The translations under genes were made by a program, and so were the position numbers. From an uncultured Oscillospiraceae bacterium (lineage in GTDB: Bacteria > Bacillota > Clostridia > Oscillospirales > Oscillospiraceae), in assembly GCA_905236265.1 (NCBI GenBank), contig CAJOOV010000051.1:1-29352 (forward strand): a stretch of DNA of 29,352 nt, in the 5' to 3' direction. How positions within the stretch are numbered: position 1 is the stretch's first letter; the number at the start of each line of letters is the position of its first letter. Under the pieces are notes generated by a model. That model did no database searches. It was not told the DNA's origin and was given only the letters and a program-made list of their open reading frames with translations. Positions 23,153 through 29,352 of this stretch are shown piece by piece.

Positions 23153-24180
23153 TTCGTCACCTCCCCGGCAATTGCGTCAATAAAGAGACGGGCAAGCCGG
23201 CACATATTCTCATAGTCGGAAATCGCAGCTACGCTGGACGGGGCATGGAGATACCGCACAGGTGCGGCAAGTCCCGCCACACGCACGCCGGAGCGGCTGC
23301 GCTGGATGGTACGGGCATCGGTTCCCCCGGAGACATAGGTTTTCGTCTGCCACGGAATGCCGTTCTCCTCCGCCAGCTCCCGCAGAAGGTCAAACAGCGC
23401 CCGGCTGTAGATGGATCCCCGGTCCATAAAGGGAATCACCGGTCCCTGCCCTACCCGGCAGACCCAGTTGCCGTTCTCCGTCTCCGGCACATCAGCGGCA
23501 GTGGTGCCCTCCACCACAAGGGCATACTGGGGATGTACGGAGAAGGCAGCGCCAAAGGCGCCTCTCGTGCCCACCTCCTCCTGCACAGTGAAGGCAAAGG
23601 TCACATCAATGGGCAAGTCCTGACGCAGCAGATCCAGCAGCACGGCACAGCCCACCCGGTCGTCAATCGCCTTTGCCTTCAACAGTCCGTTTCCGAACTG
23701 CTGCACATCATCGGAGAAGACGCCAATCTCCCCCAGTGAGACAAGCTGCTCCGCCTCTTCCTTTGAGGCGGCACCGATATCCAGATAGAGGTCTTTCGTC
23801 TTGGGGATTTTTTTCCGCTCCTCGCTGGTGGTGAGGTGGATGGGCTTCATGCCCACCACGGCAGGAAGCCTGCCCTCTCCCAGAAAAACCCGCTTTCCGA
23901 TGACCACCTGACGGTTCACCCCGCCCACAAACTGGAAGCCCAGTGTGCCGTCATCGTGGATGCGGTCAACCATCAGCCCCACCTCATCCATGTGGGCGGC
24001 CAGCATCAGGGCATCCGGGGCAGAGTGAGCGCCTTTTTTAAAGACGATCAGGCTGCCCAGAGCGTCCACACGCATCCAGTCGGCATAGGGCTTCGCCTGT
24101 TCCATAATGTAGGAGCGCACATCGTCCTCATGGCTGGAAACGCCGGAGAGGCGGCAGAGTGTTTTCAGTTCCTCCAGCAT
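23149..24180 (-). CDS. M42-family zinc aminopeptidase, copy 2
   Basis: A 343-residue M42 metallopeptidase with metal and catalytic residues H63 and D65 (AAHMDEVGLMVD), D173 (AIDDRVG), E201 and E202 (VQEEVGTRGAF), E224 (VVEGTTAAD) and H312 (RYLHAP). Copies 1 and 3 have Asp at the position of E224, so this copy carries the glutamate variant of one zinc ligand. The ATG at 24180 lies 16 bp inside the end of copy 3; the longer frame up to 24234 runs inside that gene and lacks family similarity. Identity between the three copies appears low by eye, so they look like old paralogs rather than a recent duplication. Confidence 0.9.
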   Translation of the reverse strand: MLEELKTLCRLSGVSSHEDDVRSYIMEQAKPYADWMRVDALGSLIVFKKGAHSAPDALMLAAHMDEVGLMVDRIHDDGTLGFQFVGGVNRQVVIGKRVFLGEGRLPAVVGMKPIHLTTSEERKKIPKTKDLYLDIGAASKEEAEQLVSLGEIGVFSDDVQQFGNGLLKAKAIDDRVGCAVLLDLLRQDLPIDVTFAFTVQEEVGTRGAFGAAFSVHPQYALVVEGTTAADVPETENGNWVCRVGQGPVIPFMDRGSIYSRALFDLLRELAEENGIPWQTKTYVSGGTDARTIQRSRSGVRVAGLAAPVRYLHAPSSVAAISDYENMCRLARLFIDAIAGEVTK

Positions 24181-25211
24181 AGCGCTTCCTCCTTTCCCAC
24201 ACGGCGGATGAATGCCGCCAAAAGTGCGGCGCACTGCTCTGCGTCCTGCTGGGAGATGACCTCCAGGGGCGTGTGCATATACCGCAGAGGCAGGGATACC
24301 AGCGCCACGGGAATCCCCTCCCGGACAACCTGCATCCCCCAGCCATTGGTTCCCGTCTCCCCTGCCATGACCTCGGCACGGAAGGGAATCTCCTCCTCCC
24401 GGCAGCAGCGCTTCAGCAGCTCCACCATCCAGCGGGCGCAGTTCGGGCCGATGCCGACGGCGGGTCCGCCGCCCAGAGAGAAGCCCACATCCTTCTCCCC
24501 GTCATGGGTCTCGGCAAAGGTCACGTCCACGGCAATGGCACAGTCCGGGTTCTGGGCAAAGGTGGCAGCCAGTGCGCCGTCCCCGCTGGTCTCCTCAAAG
24601 CAGGAGCCCAGAACCGCCACGTCCACATCCAGCTCCTCGCCCTCAAGCAGCTCCAGCGTGCGCAGGAGAATGGCAAAGCAGGAACGGTCATCCAGACTCT
24701 TTCCGGCGATGCAGCCGTTTTGCAGCCGGAACACGTCCTCCCGGTAGACGATGGGCGTACCTACGGGGGCAAGGCGCTGCGCCTGCTCCTGCGTCAGTCC
24801 CACGTCGATATAGAGGGAGTCGATGGGCAAAGCCTTGTCCGCCTCCCCCTCCTTCATAATATGAGGGGGCTTTACCGCAACCACGCCCAGCAAGGGAGGC
24901 TCAGACAGCACCGTCAGCTCCCGGTCGCAGAGAATACGAGGGTCTATGCCCCCCAGCGTGCGAAAGCGGAGAAAGCCGTCCTGATGTCCGGTGACGATCA
25001 GTCCCACCTCGTCCAGATGGGCGTCCAGCAAAATCTTTTTTGCGCCGGGCTTGCCGCAGCGTCTCACGCCGATGACGCTGCCCAGCCGGTCTGTCTTGAT
25101 CTCGTCCACCAGCGGCGCAAGCAGTGCCTGCGCCGTCTCCACAGCCCGCCCCTCAAAGCCGGAGGGGCCGGGCGCAAGGCAGAGCTGTTTTAACGTCTCA
25201 AAATAATCCAT
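24165..25211 (-). CDS. M42-family zinc aminopeptidase, copy 3
   Basis: A 348-residue M42 metallopeptidase, the first of the three in transcription order. Metal and catalytic residues are H65 and D67 (LDAHLDEVGLIV), D174 (SLDDRS), E206 and E207 (CFEETSGDGA), D229 (AVDV) and H313 (RYMHTP). Two segments depart from its neighbours: EETSGDGA instead of EEVGTRGA after the catalytic glutamate, and GETGTNGWG (284-292) instead of the GGTDA motif, so its specificity is likely different. GAGAGG precedes the ATG at 25211, 11 nt after the murD stop, so it is transcribed with murD. Family is certain, substrate unknown. Confidence 0.9.
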   Translation of the reverse strand: MDYFETLKQLCLAPGPSGFEGRAVETAQALLAPLVDEIKTDRLGSVIGVRRCGKPGAKKILLDAHLDEVGLIVTGHQDGFLRFRTLGGIDPRILCDRELTVLSEPPLLGVVAVKPPHIMKEGEADKALPIDSLYIDVGLTQEQAQRLAPVGTPIVYREDVFRLQNGCIAGKSLDDRSCFAILLRTLELLEGEELDVDVAVLGSCFEETSGDGALAATFAQNPDCAIAVDVTFAETHDGEKDVGFSLGGGPAVGIGPNCARWMVELLKRCCREEEIPFRAEVMAGETGTNGWGMQVVREGIPVALVSLPLRYMHTPLEVISQQDAEQCAALLAAFIRRVGKEEALCWRN

Positions 25212-25222
25212 GTCGAATCCTC

Positions 25223-26602
25223 TCAGTTCAGTTGATTGACCAGCGCTTTGAAGGTATCCCCCCGCTGCATGAAATTCTTAAACTGGTCAAAGGAGGCAGA
25301 TGCCGGGGAGAGAATCACCACGTCCCCCGGCGCTGCAATCTCCTGTGCCTTATACAGCGCTCCGGCGAAGTCCAGACCGTCATAGATAGGCAACAGGGCG
25401 GGGTCATAGCCCTTTGTATCCACCACCGCCTGTCTGATCTTCGGCCCGGTCGCCCCGGTGAGCACCAGCGCCTTCACATGCTCCAGAATCTCCTTGCCCA
25501 GAGGGGTGTAGTCCAGATGCTTGTCATAGCCCCCGGCAATCAGAATCACCTTTTGGGAGAAGGAGCGCAGTCCCGCAATGGTACGGGTGGGACTGGAGGC
25601 GATGGAGTCATTATAGTAGCGCACGCCCTTCCACTCCCGTACCAGCTCAATGCGGTGCTCCACGCCGGTAAAGGAGGCGGCAAAGCGGCGTATCGTCTCG
25701 TCCGTCACCATGCCCTCCACGGCGGCGATGGCGGCCATGTAGTTCTCCCAGTTGTGGACACCGGGCAGGATGATTTCACTTGTGGGCAGAATGCTGCGCC
25801 CGCCTTTGATGACGATCTCATCTCCCTGCAGGCATACGCCAGAGCCTGCGTCGCTCACTCTGGCAAACCAGACTAGCTCTCCCCGCACCTTGGGGGCAAG
25901 GGCACGGGTCAGGTCGTTGTCGTGGTTTAAGACCGTTTTGCCCCCCTCGTTCTGCCAGAGATAGATATTCTCCTTTGCAGCCACATACTCTGCCATATCG
26001 GTATGCCAGTTCAGGTGGTTCGGGGAGAGATTGGTAATCACCGCAATATCGGCAGAGCGGCGCATGGTCATAAGCTGGAAGGAGGACAGCTCCAGCACCG
26101 CCACATCCTCCGGCTTGATGTTCTCCGTCTCGGCCAGCAGGGGATGGCCGATGTTTCCCCCCACATGAACCCGGTACCCCTGAGCACGGAGAAGTCCGGC
26201 TATGATGGTCGTAGTAGTGGTTTTGCCGTCCGAGCCGGTGACGGCAATGGTTTTACAGGGGCATACCTCAAAGAAAACCTCCATCTCCGAGGTAATCCGG
26301 CTTCCCCTTGCCCTCGCCGCCTGAAAGGGGGGAATATCAGGACGGATGCCGGGAGAGCGGAAGATCACATCCTGCTCCAGATGCTCCAGATAGTCCCCGC
26401 CCATGTGCAGTCTCACGCCCAGAGAATCCAGCTCCTCCAACAGTGCCGGGTCGTCATAGCGTTCTCTCTCGCACCTGTCGCAGGCCGTCACCGCTACGCC
26501 GTGGGCAGCCAGCAGGCGGATCAGGGGGATATTGGATACGCCGATGCCCACTACTGCAACCGTTTTATCTCTCAAAGAATCGAGCCATTGCTGATAATTC
26601 AT
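25223..26602 (-). CDS. murD: UDP-N-acetylmuramoylalanine--D-glutamate ligase
   Basis: A 459-residue MurD, the cytosolic ATP-dependent ligase that adds D-glutamate to UDP-MurNAc-L-Ala in peptidoglycan precursor synthesis. The N-terminal Rossmann-like domain (VAVVGIGVSNIPLIRLL), the ATP P-loop VTGSDGKTTTTT (about 121-132), the central ELSSFQL and ITNLSPNHLNWH motifs and the C-terminal domain with GVEHRIELV, YYNDSIASSPTRT and GGYDKHLDY are all present. The ATG at 26602 has GGGAGG upstream; the frame runs on to 26773 through the promoter and is not coding. It stands apart from any mur/fts cluster and heads an operon with three M42 peptidases and a PLP enzyme. Confidence 0.96.
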   Translation of the reverse strand: MNYQQWLDSLRDKTVAVVGIGVSNIPLIRLLAAHGVAVTACDRCERERYDDPALLEELDSLGVRLHMGGDYLEHLEQDVIFRSPGIRPDIPPFQAARARGSRITSEMEVFFEVCPCKTIAVTGSDGKTTTTTIIAGLLRAQGYRVHVGGNIGHPLLAETENIKPEDVAVLELSSFQLMTMRRSADIAVITNLSPNHLNWHTDMAEYVAAKENIYLWQNEGGKTVLNHDNDLTRALAPKVRGELVWFARVSDAGSGVCLQGDEIVIKGGRSILPTSEIILPGVHNWENYMAAIAAVEGMVTDETIRRFAASFTGVEHRIELVREWKGVRYYNDSIASSPTRTIAGLRSFSQKVILIAGGYDKHLDYTPLGKEILEHVKALVLTGATGPKIRQAVVDTKGYDPALLPIYDGLDFAGALYKAQEIAAPGDVVILSPASASFDQFKNFMQRGDTFKALVNQLN

Positions 26603-26632
26603 CACACAACCTCCCATTTTACATACGTCTTC

Positions 26633-26661
26633 ATTATACCCGCTCCGATGGACAATTGCAA
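26633..26661 (-). promoter_or_regulatory. Sigma-A promoter of murD
   Basis: On the minus strand TTGCAA (26661-26656) and a perfect TATAAT (26638-26633) are 17 nt apart, 31 nt before the murD start. The -35 box lies at the edge of the structured intergenic block. Confidence 0.65.
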
Positions 26662-26860
26662 CCCGGCCGCCGTGTGGAGTTGGGTGAATATTTCCGGCAA
26701 AAAGCGCCGGGACTCCGTTCCTGCAAACAGAGCCCCGGTGGGAGTGTGTTGTTACTGGCGCAATGAATGACATTTCCCCAGTAATAACAGATTATAATGC
26801 CGTTTTGCTCGCCCCTTACGGGGCAACCGCAAAACATGGCGCTAATTCATCCGCCAAATT
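26660..26860. repeat. Hairpin-rich intergenic block between murD and the NTF2-like gene
   Basis: The gap from 26639 to 26899 contains no gene I can support but four inverted repeats in about 160 nt: CCGGC/GCCGG (26694-26698, 26706-26710); an imperfect 11 bp pair GTTGTTACTGG/CCAGTAATAAC (26748-26758, 26778-26788, one mismatch); a nested hairpin with GTTTTGC/GCAAAAC (26802-26808, 26829-26835) outside GCCCC/GGGGC (26811-26815, 26820-26824); and TGGCG/CGCCA (26837-26841, 26852-26856). Such a series suggests a dispersed repeat, a structured RNA or tandem terminators. No T-tracts follow. Which of these it is cannot be told from one copy. Confidence 0.5.
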
Positions 26861-26899
26861 TACGGTTTTCAAATGGGATAAGATGATTTACTTGCCGGA

Positions 26900-27271
26900 T
26901 TAATAATATGTGGATGCTCTGGAGCCGGTCAGCTTCCAGACCCCCTTTTCCTTTCGCAGGGTAAAATCCCCCCGCAGCCGCCAGCGGTGCCATCCACCGC
27001 CGTAGACGGATGCAGTCACGCGGCTCTTCCCTGTCATGCGGGCAGTGTCACCGCAGAGCGTCACCTCTATGCTGTCATGCTCCGCCGAGCGATAGTTGAA
27101 GGTTCCGTCCAGCAGTCCCCGGAGAAACACCTCTCCGGACTGCTCTACCCCGGTCATATGGCGCAGCGTGTAATCCTCCCCCATGAGGCTTCGCAGGCCG
27201 TCGGCGTTCTTCTCTATCATATACTGCCAGTAATCCCGGTACAGCTTTCGAATCTGTGCCTCGTCCTCCAT
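26900..27271 (-). CDS. NTF2-like (SnoaL/DUF4440-type) small protein
   Basis: A 123-residue cytosolic protein with the cone-shaped NTF2-like fold: an N-terminal helix pair (AQIRKLYRDYWQYMIEKNADGLRSLM), the typical DYTLRHMTG strand, and three C-terminal strands (IEVTLCGDTARMTGKSRVTASV, WRLRGDFTLRKEKGVWKLTGSRAS). Members are ketosteroid-isomerase-like enzymes or binding proteins of very mixed function, so only the fold is called. AAGGAG lies 8 nt before ATG 27271, which starts 5 nt after the acetyltransferase stop. The open frame extends upstream to 27442 inside the acetyltransferase gene and is not coding there. It is the last gene of the flavodoxin operon. Confidence 0.75.
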   Translation of the reverse strand: MEDEAQIRKLYRDYWQYMIEKNADGLRSLMGEDYTLRHMTGVEQSGEVFLRGLLDGTFNYRSAEHDSIEVTLCGDTARMTGKSRVTASVYGGGWHRWRLRGDFTLRKEKGVWKLTGSRASTYY

Positions 27272-27276
27272 GCCCT

Positions 27277-27861
27277 TTACTCCTTCTGCTCCTCCGGGTT
27301 CTGGTACCGGATGACCTTTGCCGGAACGCCCCCCACAACGGCATAATCCGGGACATCCTTTGTGACCACCGCTCCGGCAGCCACAACGGCATATTCCCCA
27401 ATGGTCACGCCGGGGCAGATGGTGACGTTCATGCCCAGCCACGCATTCTTCTTTACCAGCACCTTTCCGTAGGTGTATTTGGTATGGCGCTGGTTCATGT
27501 CGTGGTTGATAGTGGCAATCCGAAGGCCGGGGGCGGACATCACACCGTCCTCAAACTCAATCCCGCCGGAGGCGGAGAGGATGGCAGAGTGGTTGAGGAA
27601 CACGCCCTTACCAAAGCGAACCCTGTTTCCGAAGTCGCAGATAAAGGGGGTGAGAATCCGCACATCGTCCAGCTTCCGCCCGAACAGCTCCTCCAGATAG
27701 GTCACATAGGAGGGGTCGTCCGGCAGGAGTGCATTCGCCTTGGCGCACAGGGTTCTGGCACGCATCATCTCCTCCACAGCCTCTTTGAAGTACGGCTCCC
27801 GGTTGTCCGTGGGGCCGCCCTTGTCCATCAGCTTGTAGACATAACCCTTTTCGTAGTCCAT
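27277..27861 (-). CDS. Sugar O-acetyltransferase (maltose/galactoside acetyltransferase type)
   Basis: A 194-residue acetyl-CoA-dependent acetyltransferase with a left-handed beta-helix. The N-terminal maltose-acetyltransferase helices (AVEEMMRARTLCAKANALLPDDP) precede hexapeptide repeats (VRFGKGVFLNHSAIL, IEFEDGVMSAPGLRIATINHD with the catalytic histidine, NAWLGMNVTICPGVTIGEYAVVAAGAVVTKDVPDYAVVGGVPAKVIR). It would acetylate a sugar hydroxyl in the cytosol; the natural acceptor is not known. GAGGAGG lies 6 nt before ATG 27861; the in-frame extension of five codons is unlikely. It lies 11 nt after the flavodoxin gene and is clearly in the same transcript. Confidence 0.88.
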   Translation of the reverse strand: MDYEKGYVYKLMDKGGPTDNREPYFKEAVEEMMRARTLCAKANALLPDDPSYVTYLEELFGRKLDDVRILTPFICDFGNRVRFGKGVFLNHSAILSASGGIEFEDGVMSAPGLRIATINHDMNQRHTKYTYGKVLVKKNAWLGMNVTICPGVTIGEYAVVAAGAVVTKDVPDYAVVGGVPAKVIRYQNPEEQKE

Positions 27862-27872
27862 GTGCCGCCTCC

Positions 27873-28394
27873 TCACATCAGGCCGTTTGCGCCCAGCCAG
27901 CGCCGGACGCTGTTTTCGGAGTCGGAGGCAAGGCTCCCGGTGACGGAGAGTCCCCGTCTCACCTCTGCGCCGGGGGCGTACTTTTTGATGTCCCCCTCGC
28001 TGGAGCCCATGCCGCTGCCCTCATTGGTGCAAAGGGGCAGAATGGTCTTACCGGTGAAGTCAAAGTGCTCCAAAAAGCTCACCACCGCCATGGGCATGGT
28101 GCCCCAGTAGTTGGGATAGGCCAGCACAATGGTGTCGTATGCGTCGATGCTCTCCGGCAGGCTGACCAGCTCCGGGCGGGCATTCTCCCGCAGATCCTTC
28201 TTGGCCTGCTCAATGCAGGTCATATAGACGGGCGAATAGGGATTCACCATCTCAATTTTGAAGCTGTCTGCACCAATCAGGCGCTCCATAATGCCGCAGA
28301 CCACCTCCGTATTGCCCACCTTTACATAGCGCATTGCGCCGCCGAAATAGTTCTCGTCCGCTCTTGAAAAAAATGCAATCAGTGTCTTTGCCAT
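27873..28394 (-). CDS. Flavodoxin-family protein
   Basis: A 173-residue single-domain flavodoxin-like protein. The N-terminal TLIAFFSRADENYFGG loop is a diverged FMN-phosphate site, and TIVLAYPNYWGTMPMAVVSFLEHFDFTGKTILPLCTNEGSGMGSSEGDIKKYAP gives the second and third flavin loops. Proteins of this kind carry electrons or act as small quinone/flavin reductases; partners are unknown. AGGAGGG lies 9 nt before ATG 28394. The frame stays open to 28511 but crosses the promoter. It is the first gene of a three-gene operon with an acetyltransferase and an NTF2-like protein, and diverges from a LysR regulator that probably controls it. Confidence 0.88.
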   Translation of the reverse strand: MAKTLIAFFSRADENYFGGAMRYVKVGNTEVVCGIMERLIGADSFKIEMVNPYSPVYMTCIEQAKKDLRENARPELVSLPESIDAYDTIVLAYPNYWGTMPMAVVSFLEHFDFTGKTILPLCTNEGSGMGSSEGDIKKYAPGAEVRRGLSVTGSLASDSENSVRRWLGANGLM

Positions 28395-28424
28395 TGCTGT
28401 TCCCTCCTGTTGTTTTATGTCTGT

Positions 28425-28454
28425 ATTATATTCCGGCACTATTGCAAAGTCCAA
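28425..28454 (-). promoter_or_regulatory. Promoter of the flavodoxin operon
   Basis: On the minus strand TATAAT (28430-28425) is preceded, after 18 nt, by TTGGAC (28454-28449). The -10 is perfect, the -35 weak, as is usual for promoters activated by a LysR protein. Confidence 0.5.
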
Positions 28455-28455
28455 T
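28441..28455. promoter_or_regulatory. Candidate LysR operator
   Basis: ATTG (28441-28444), 7 nt, CAAT (28452-28455) is a dyad of the T-N11-A type (T28442, A28454) bound by LysR regulators. It covers the -35 boxes of both divergent promoters. Confidence 0.45.
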
Positions 28456-28471
28456 CGAAAGGTGTTATAAT
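28442..28471 (+). promoter_or_regulatory. Promoter of the LysR gene
   Basis: TTGCAA (28442-28447) and a perfect, extended TATAAT (28466-28471, preceded by TGT) are 18 nt apart, 31 nt before the start codon. It overlaps the candidate operator, suggesting autoregulation. Confidence 0.6.
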
Positions 28472-28501
28472 TGATTAAATTTTTAAATAACGGAGGCAGC
28501 C

Positions 28502-29352
28502 ATGACCACAAAGCAAATGGACTACTGCATAGAGCTTGCCCACACGCTGAACTTCAGCAGGGCGGCGGAAAACCTGTTTGTCAGCCAGCCCACCTTTTCC
28601 TATCAGATTCGCCTCTTAGAAGAGGAGATCGGCTTCTCCCTGTTTGAGCGCAGCGGGAAGGGGGCGGCGCTGACCCCGGCGGGGACGCAGTTTGTGGCCT
28701 TTCTCGCCAACATGCGGGAGGAGTTGAAAAAGGCCATTGAACAGGGGCAGAACTTCAGCGCAAAATACAGGGACAGCATTTCCATCAGCCTGATGGTGCG
28801 TCAGGCGGTGTACTTTTTGCCGGAGGCCATGGGCAGCTTTGCCCGGCAGGAGCCGCTGGTGCAGATCAATCCTTTGTTCCAATACGAAAACGGCATGGAG
28901 TCCTTTCTGCGAAACGAGGCGGACATCCTGTTTGCCTTAAAGGAGCAGACCAGACAGGTGCAGGGAATCACCGTTCACGACCTGTTTGAGAGCCATATCT
29001 ATCTGATCGCCCGGCGGGACGACCCCCTTGCGGCGCAGAATCTGGCCACCGCCCGTGACCTCTACGGGCGCACGCTGATGATCGGCGGCGGCTCCCCGCC
29101 TGCGTTGAAGGCCGTGCAGAAACGTCTGCTCTCCTCCGGTCAGATCGCCTCCTTCAACAGCCCCAACCACGATACCACCCTCACCAACGTGGCAGCAGGG
29201 CTTGGCATCTGTCTCGCTCCCGGCTTTCTCAACGACCACAGCGGCCAGTTCGCATGGATACCCTTTGACTGCAAGGAGCATTTCTCCTGCGTTTTATGCG
29301 CCCACCGGGAGGACAAAAGACCCAGTGTCGCCCTGTTTCTGGAGATTCTGAA
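28502..29352 (+). CDS. LysR-family transcriptional regulator (cut by window end)
   Basis: A LysR-type regulator, open for 283 codons to the end of the window without a stop; only the last residues should be missing. The N-terminal winged helix is typical (MDYCIELAHTLNFSRAAENLFVSQPTFSYQIRLLEEEIGFSLFERS, about residues 6-51), and the rest is the periplasmic-binding-like effector domain (about 90 onward, with LFESHIYLIARRDDPLA and NVAAGLGICLAPGFL). ATG 28502 has GGAGG at good spacing. It is divergent from the flavodoxin operon with 107 nt between starts, the usual layout for a LysR regulator and its target. The effector is unknown. Confidence 0.9.
   Translation, partial: MTTKQMDYCIELAHTLNFSRAAENLFVSQPTFSYQIRLLEEEIGFSLFERSGKGAALTPAGTQFVAFLANMREELKKAIEQGQNFSAKYRDSISISLMVRQAVYFLPEAMGSFARQEPLVQINPLFQYENGMESFLRNEADILFALKEQTRQVQGITVHDLFESHIYLIARRDDPLAAQNLATARDLYGRTLMIGGGSPPALKAVQKRLLSSGQIASFNSPNHDTTLTNVAAGLGICLAPGFLNDHSGQFAWIPFDCKEHFSCVLCAHREDKRPSVALFLEIL

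Noticed and set aside
26634..26837. 67-codon open frame on the minus strand in the structured block
   Set aside because: It spans the murD promoter and several inverted repeats, has no ribosome site and a cysteine/proline-rich composition; more likely a shadow of a repeat.
26797..26886. 29-codon open frame on the plus strand
   Set aside because: No Shine-Dalgarno and it runs through two hairpins; not supported as a gene.

Overview
The window is a gene-dense, GC-rich stretch from a spore-forming member of the Firmicutes, most likely a Clostridia of the Oscillospiraceae/Ruminococcaceae type. The basis is direct: sigE, sigG, spoIIGA, gerW (ytfJ), a dacF-like carboxypeptidase, yunB and both dipicolinate synthase genes are all present, next to a GlnRS of the kind some Clostridia have. 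The family-level placement is inference. I count 33 protein genes (two cut by the window ends), and no rRNA, tRNA, CRISPR array, insertion sequence or prophage.

Layout. (1) 1-2507, minus strand: an RpiR-type regulator, a BaiN/HI0933-type flavoprotein and the start of cytidylate kinase, from their own promoter. (2) 2515-7635, minus: a tightly packed seven-gene operon behind a near-consensus sigma-A promoter: M50 membrane protease, scpA, scpB, a DUF2953 membrane protein, gerW, a D,D-carboxypeptidase and rluB. It mixes chromosome condensation, spore and cell-wall functions and rRNA modification. (3) 7656-10062: glnS (minus) diverges from a membrane-anchored Mrr-type nuclease (plus). (4) 10055-12506, minus: spoIIGA-sigE-sigG, the mother-cell sigma factor, its processing protease and the late forespore sigma factor. 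(5) 12567-15839, minus: a family 2 glycosyltransferase, dpaA-dpaB for dipicolinic acid, and a free-methionine-sulfoxide reductase. (6) 15865-16925, plus: an sdpR-sdpI pair with two palindromic operator candidates. (7) 16938-20127, minus: ligA and an aminotransferase, divergent from yunB (plus). (8) 20898-26661, minus: murD followed by three tandem M42 aminopeptidases and a YnbB-like PLP enzyme, coupled by overlapping stops and starts. (9) 26660-26860: a structured intergenic block. (10) 26900-29352: a flavodoxin/acetyltransferase/NTF2-like operon (minus) divergent from a LysR regulator (plus, cut by the window end).

The observation I rate highest is at sigG. Its Shine-Dalgarno sequence is the 3' arm of a 9+6 bp hairpin whose 5' arm contains a candidate sigma-F/sigma-G promoter. 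Read-through RNA from spoIIGA-sigE would carry the whole hairpin and hide the ribosome site; RNA begun at the internal promoter would lack the 5' arm and be open for translation. Other points are an sdpRI immunity pair without visible toxin genes, three M42 paralogs behind murD, a nuclease domain fused to membrane helices, and the hairpin-rich block upstream of murD. I did not find a clearly new multi-gene system; most of the window is conserved housekeeping and sporulation content.
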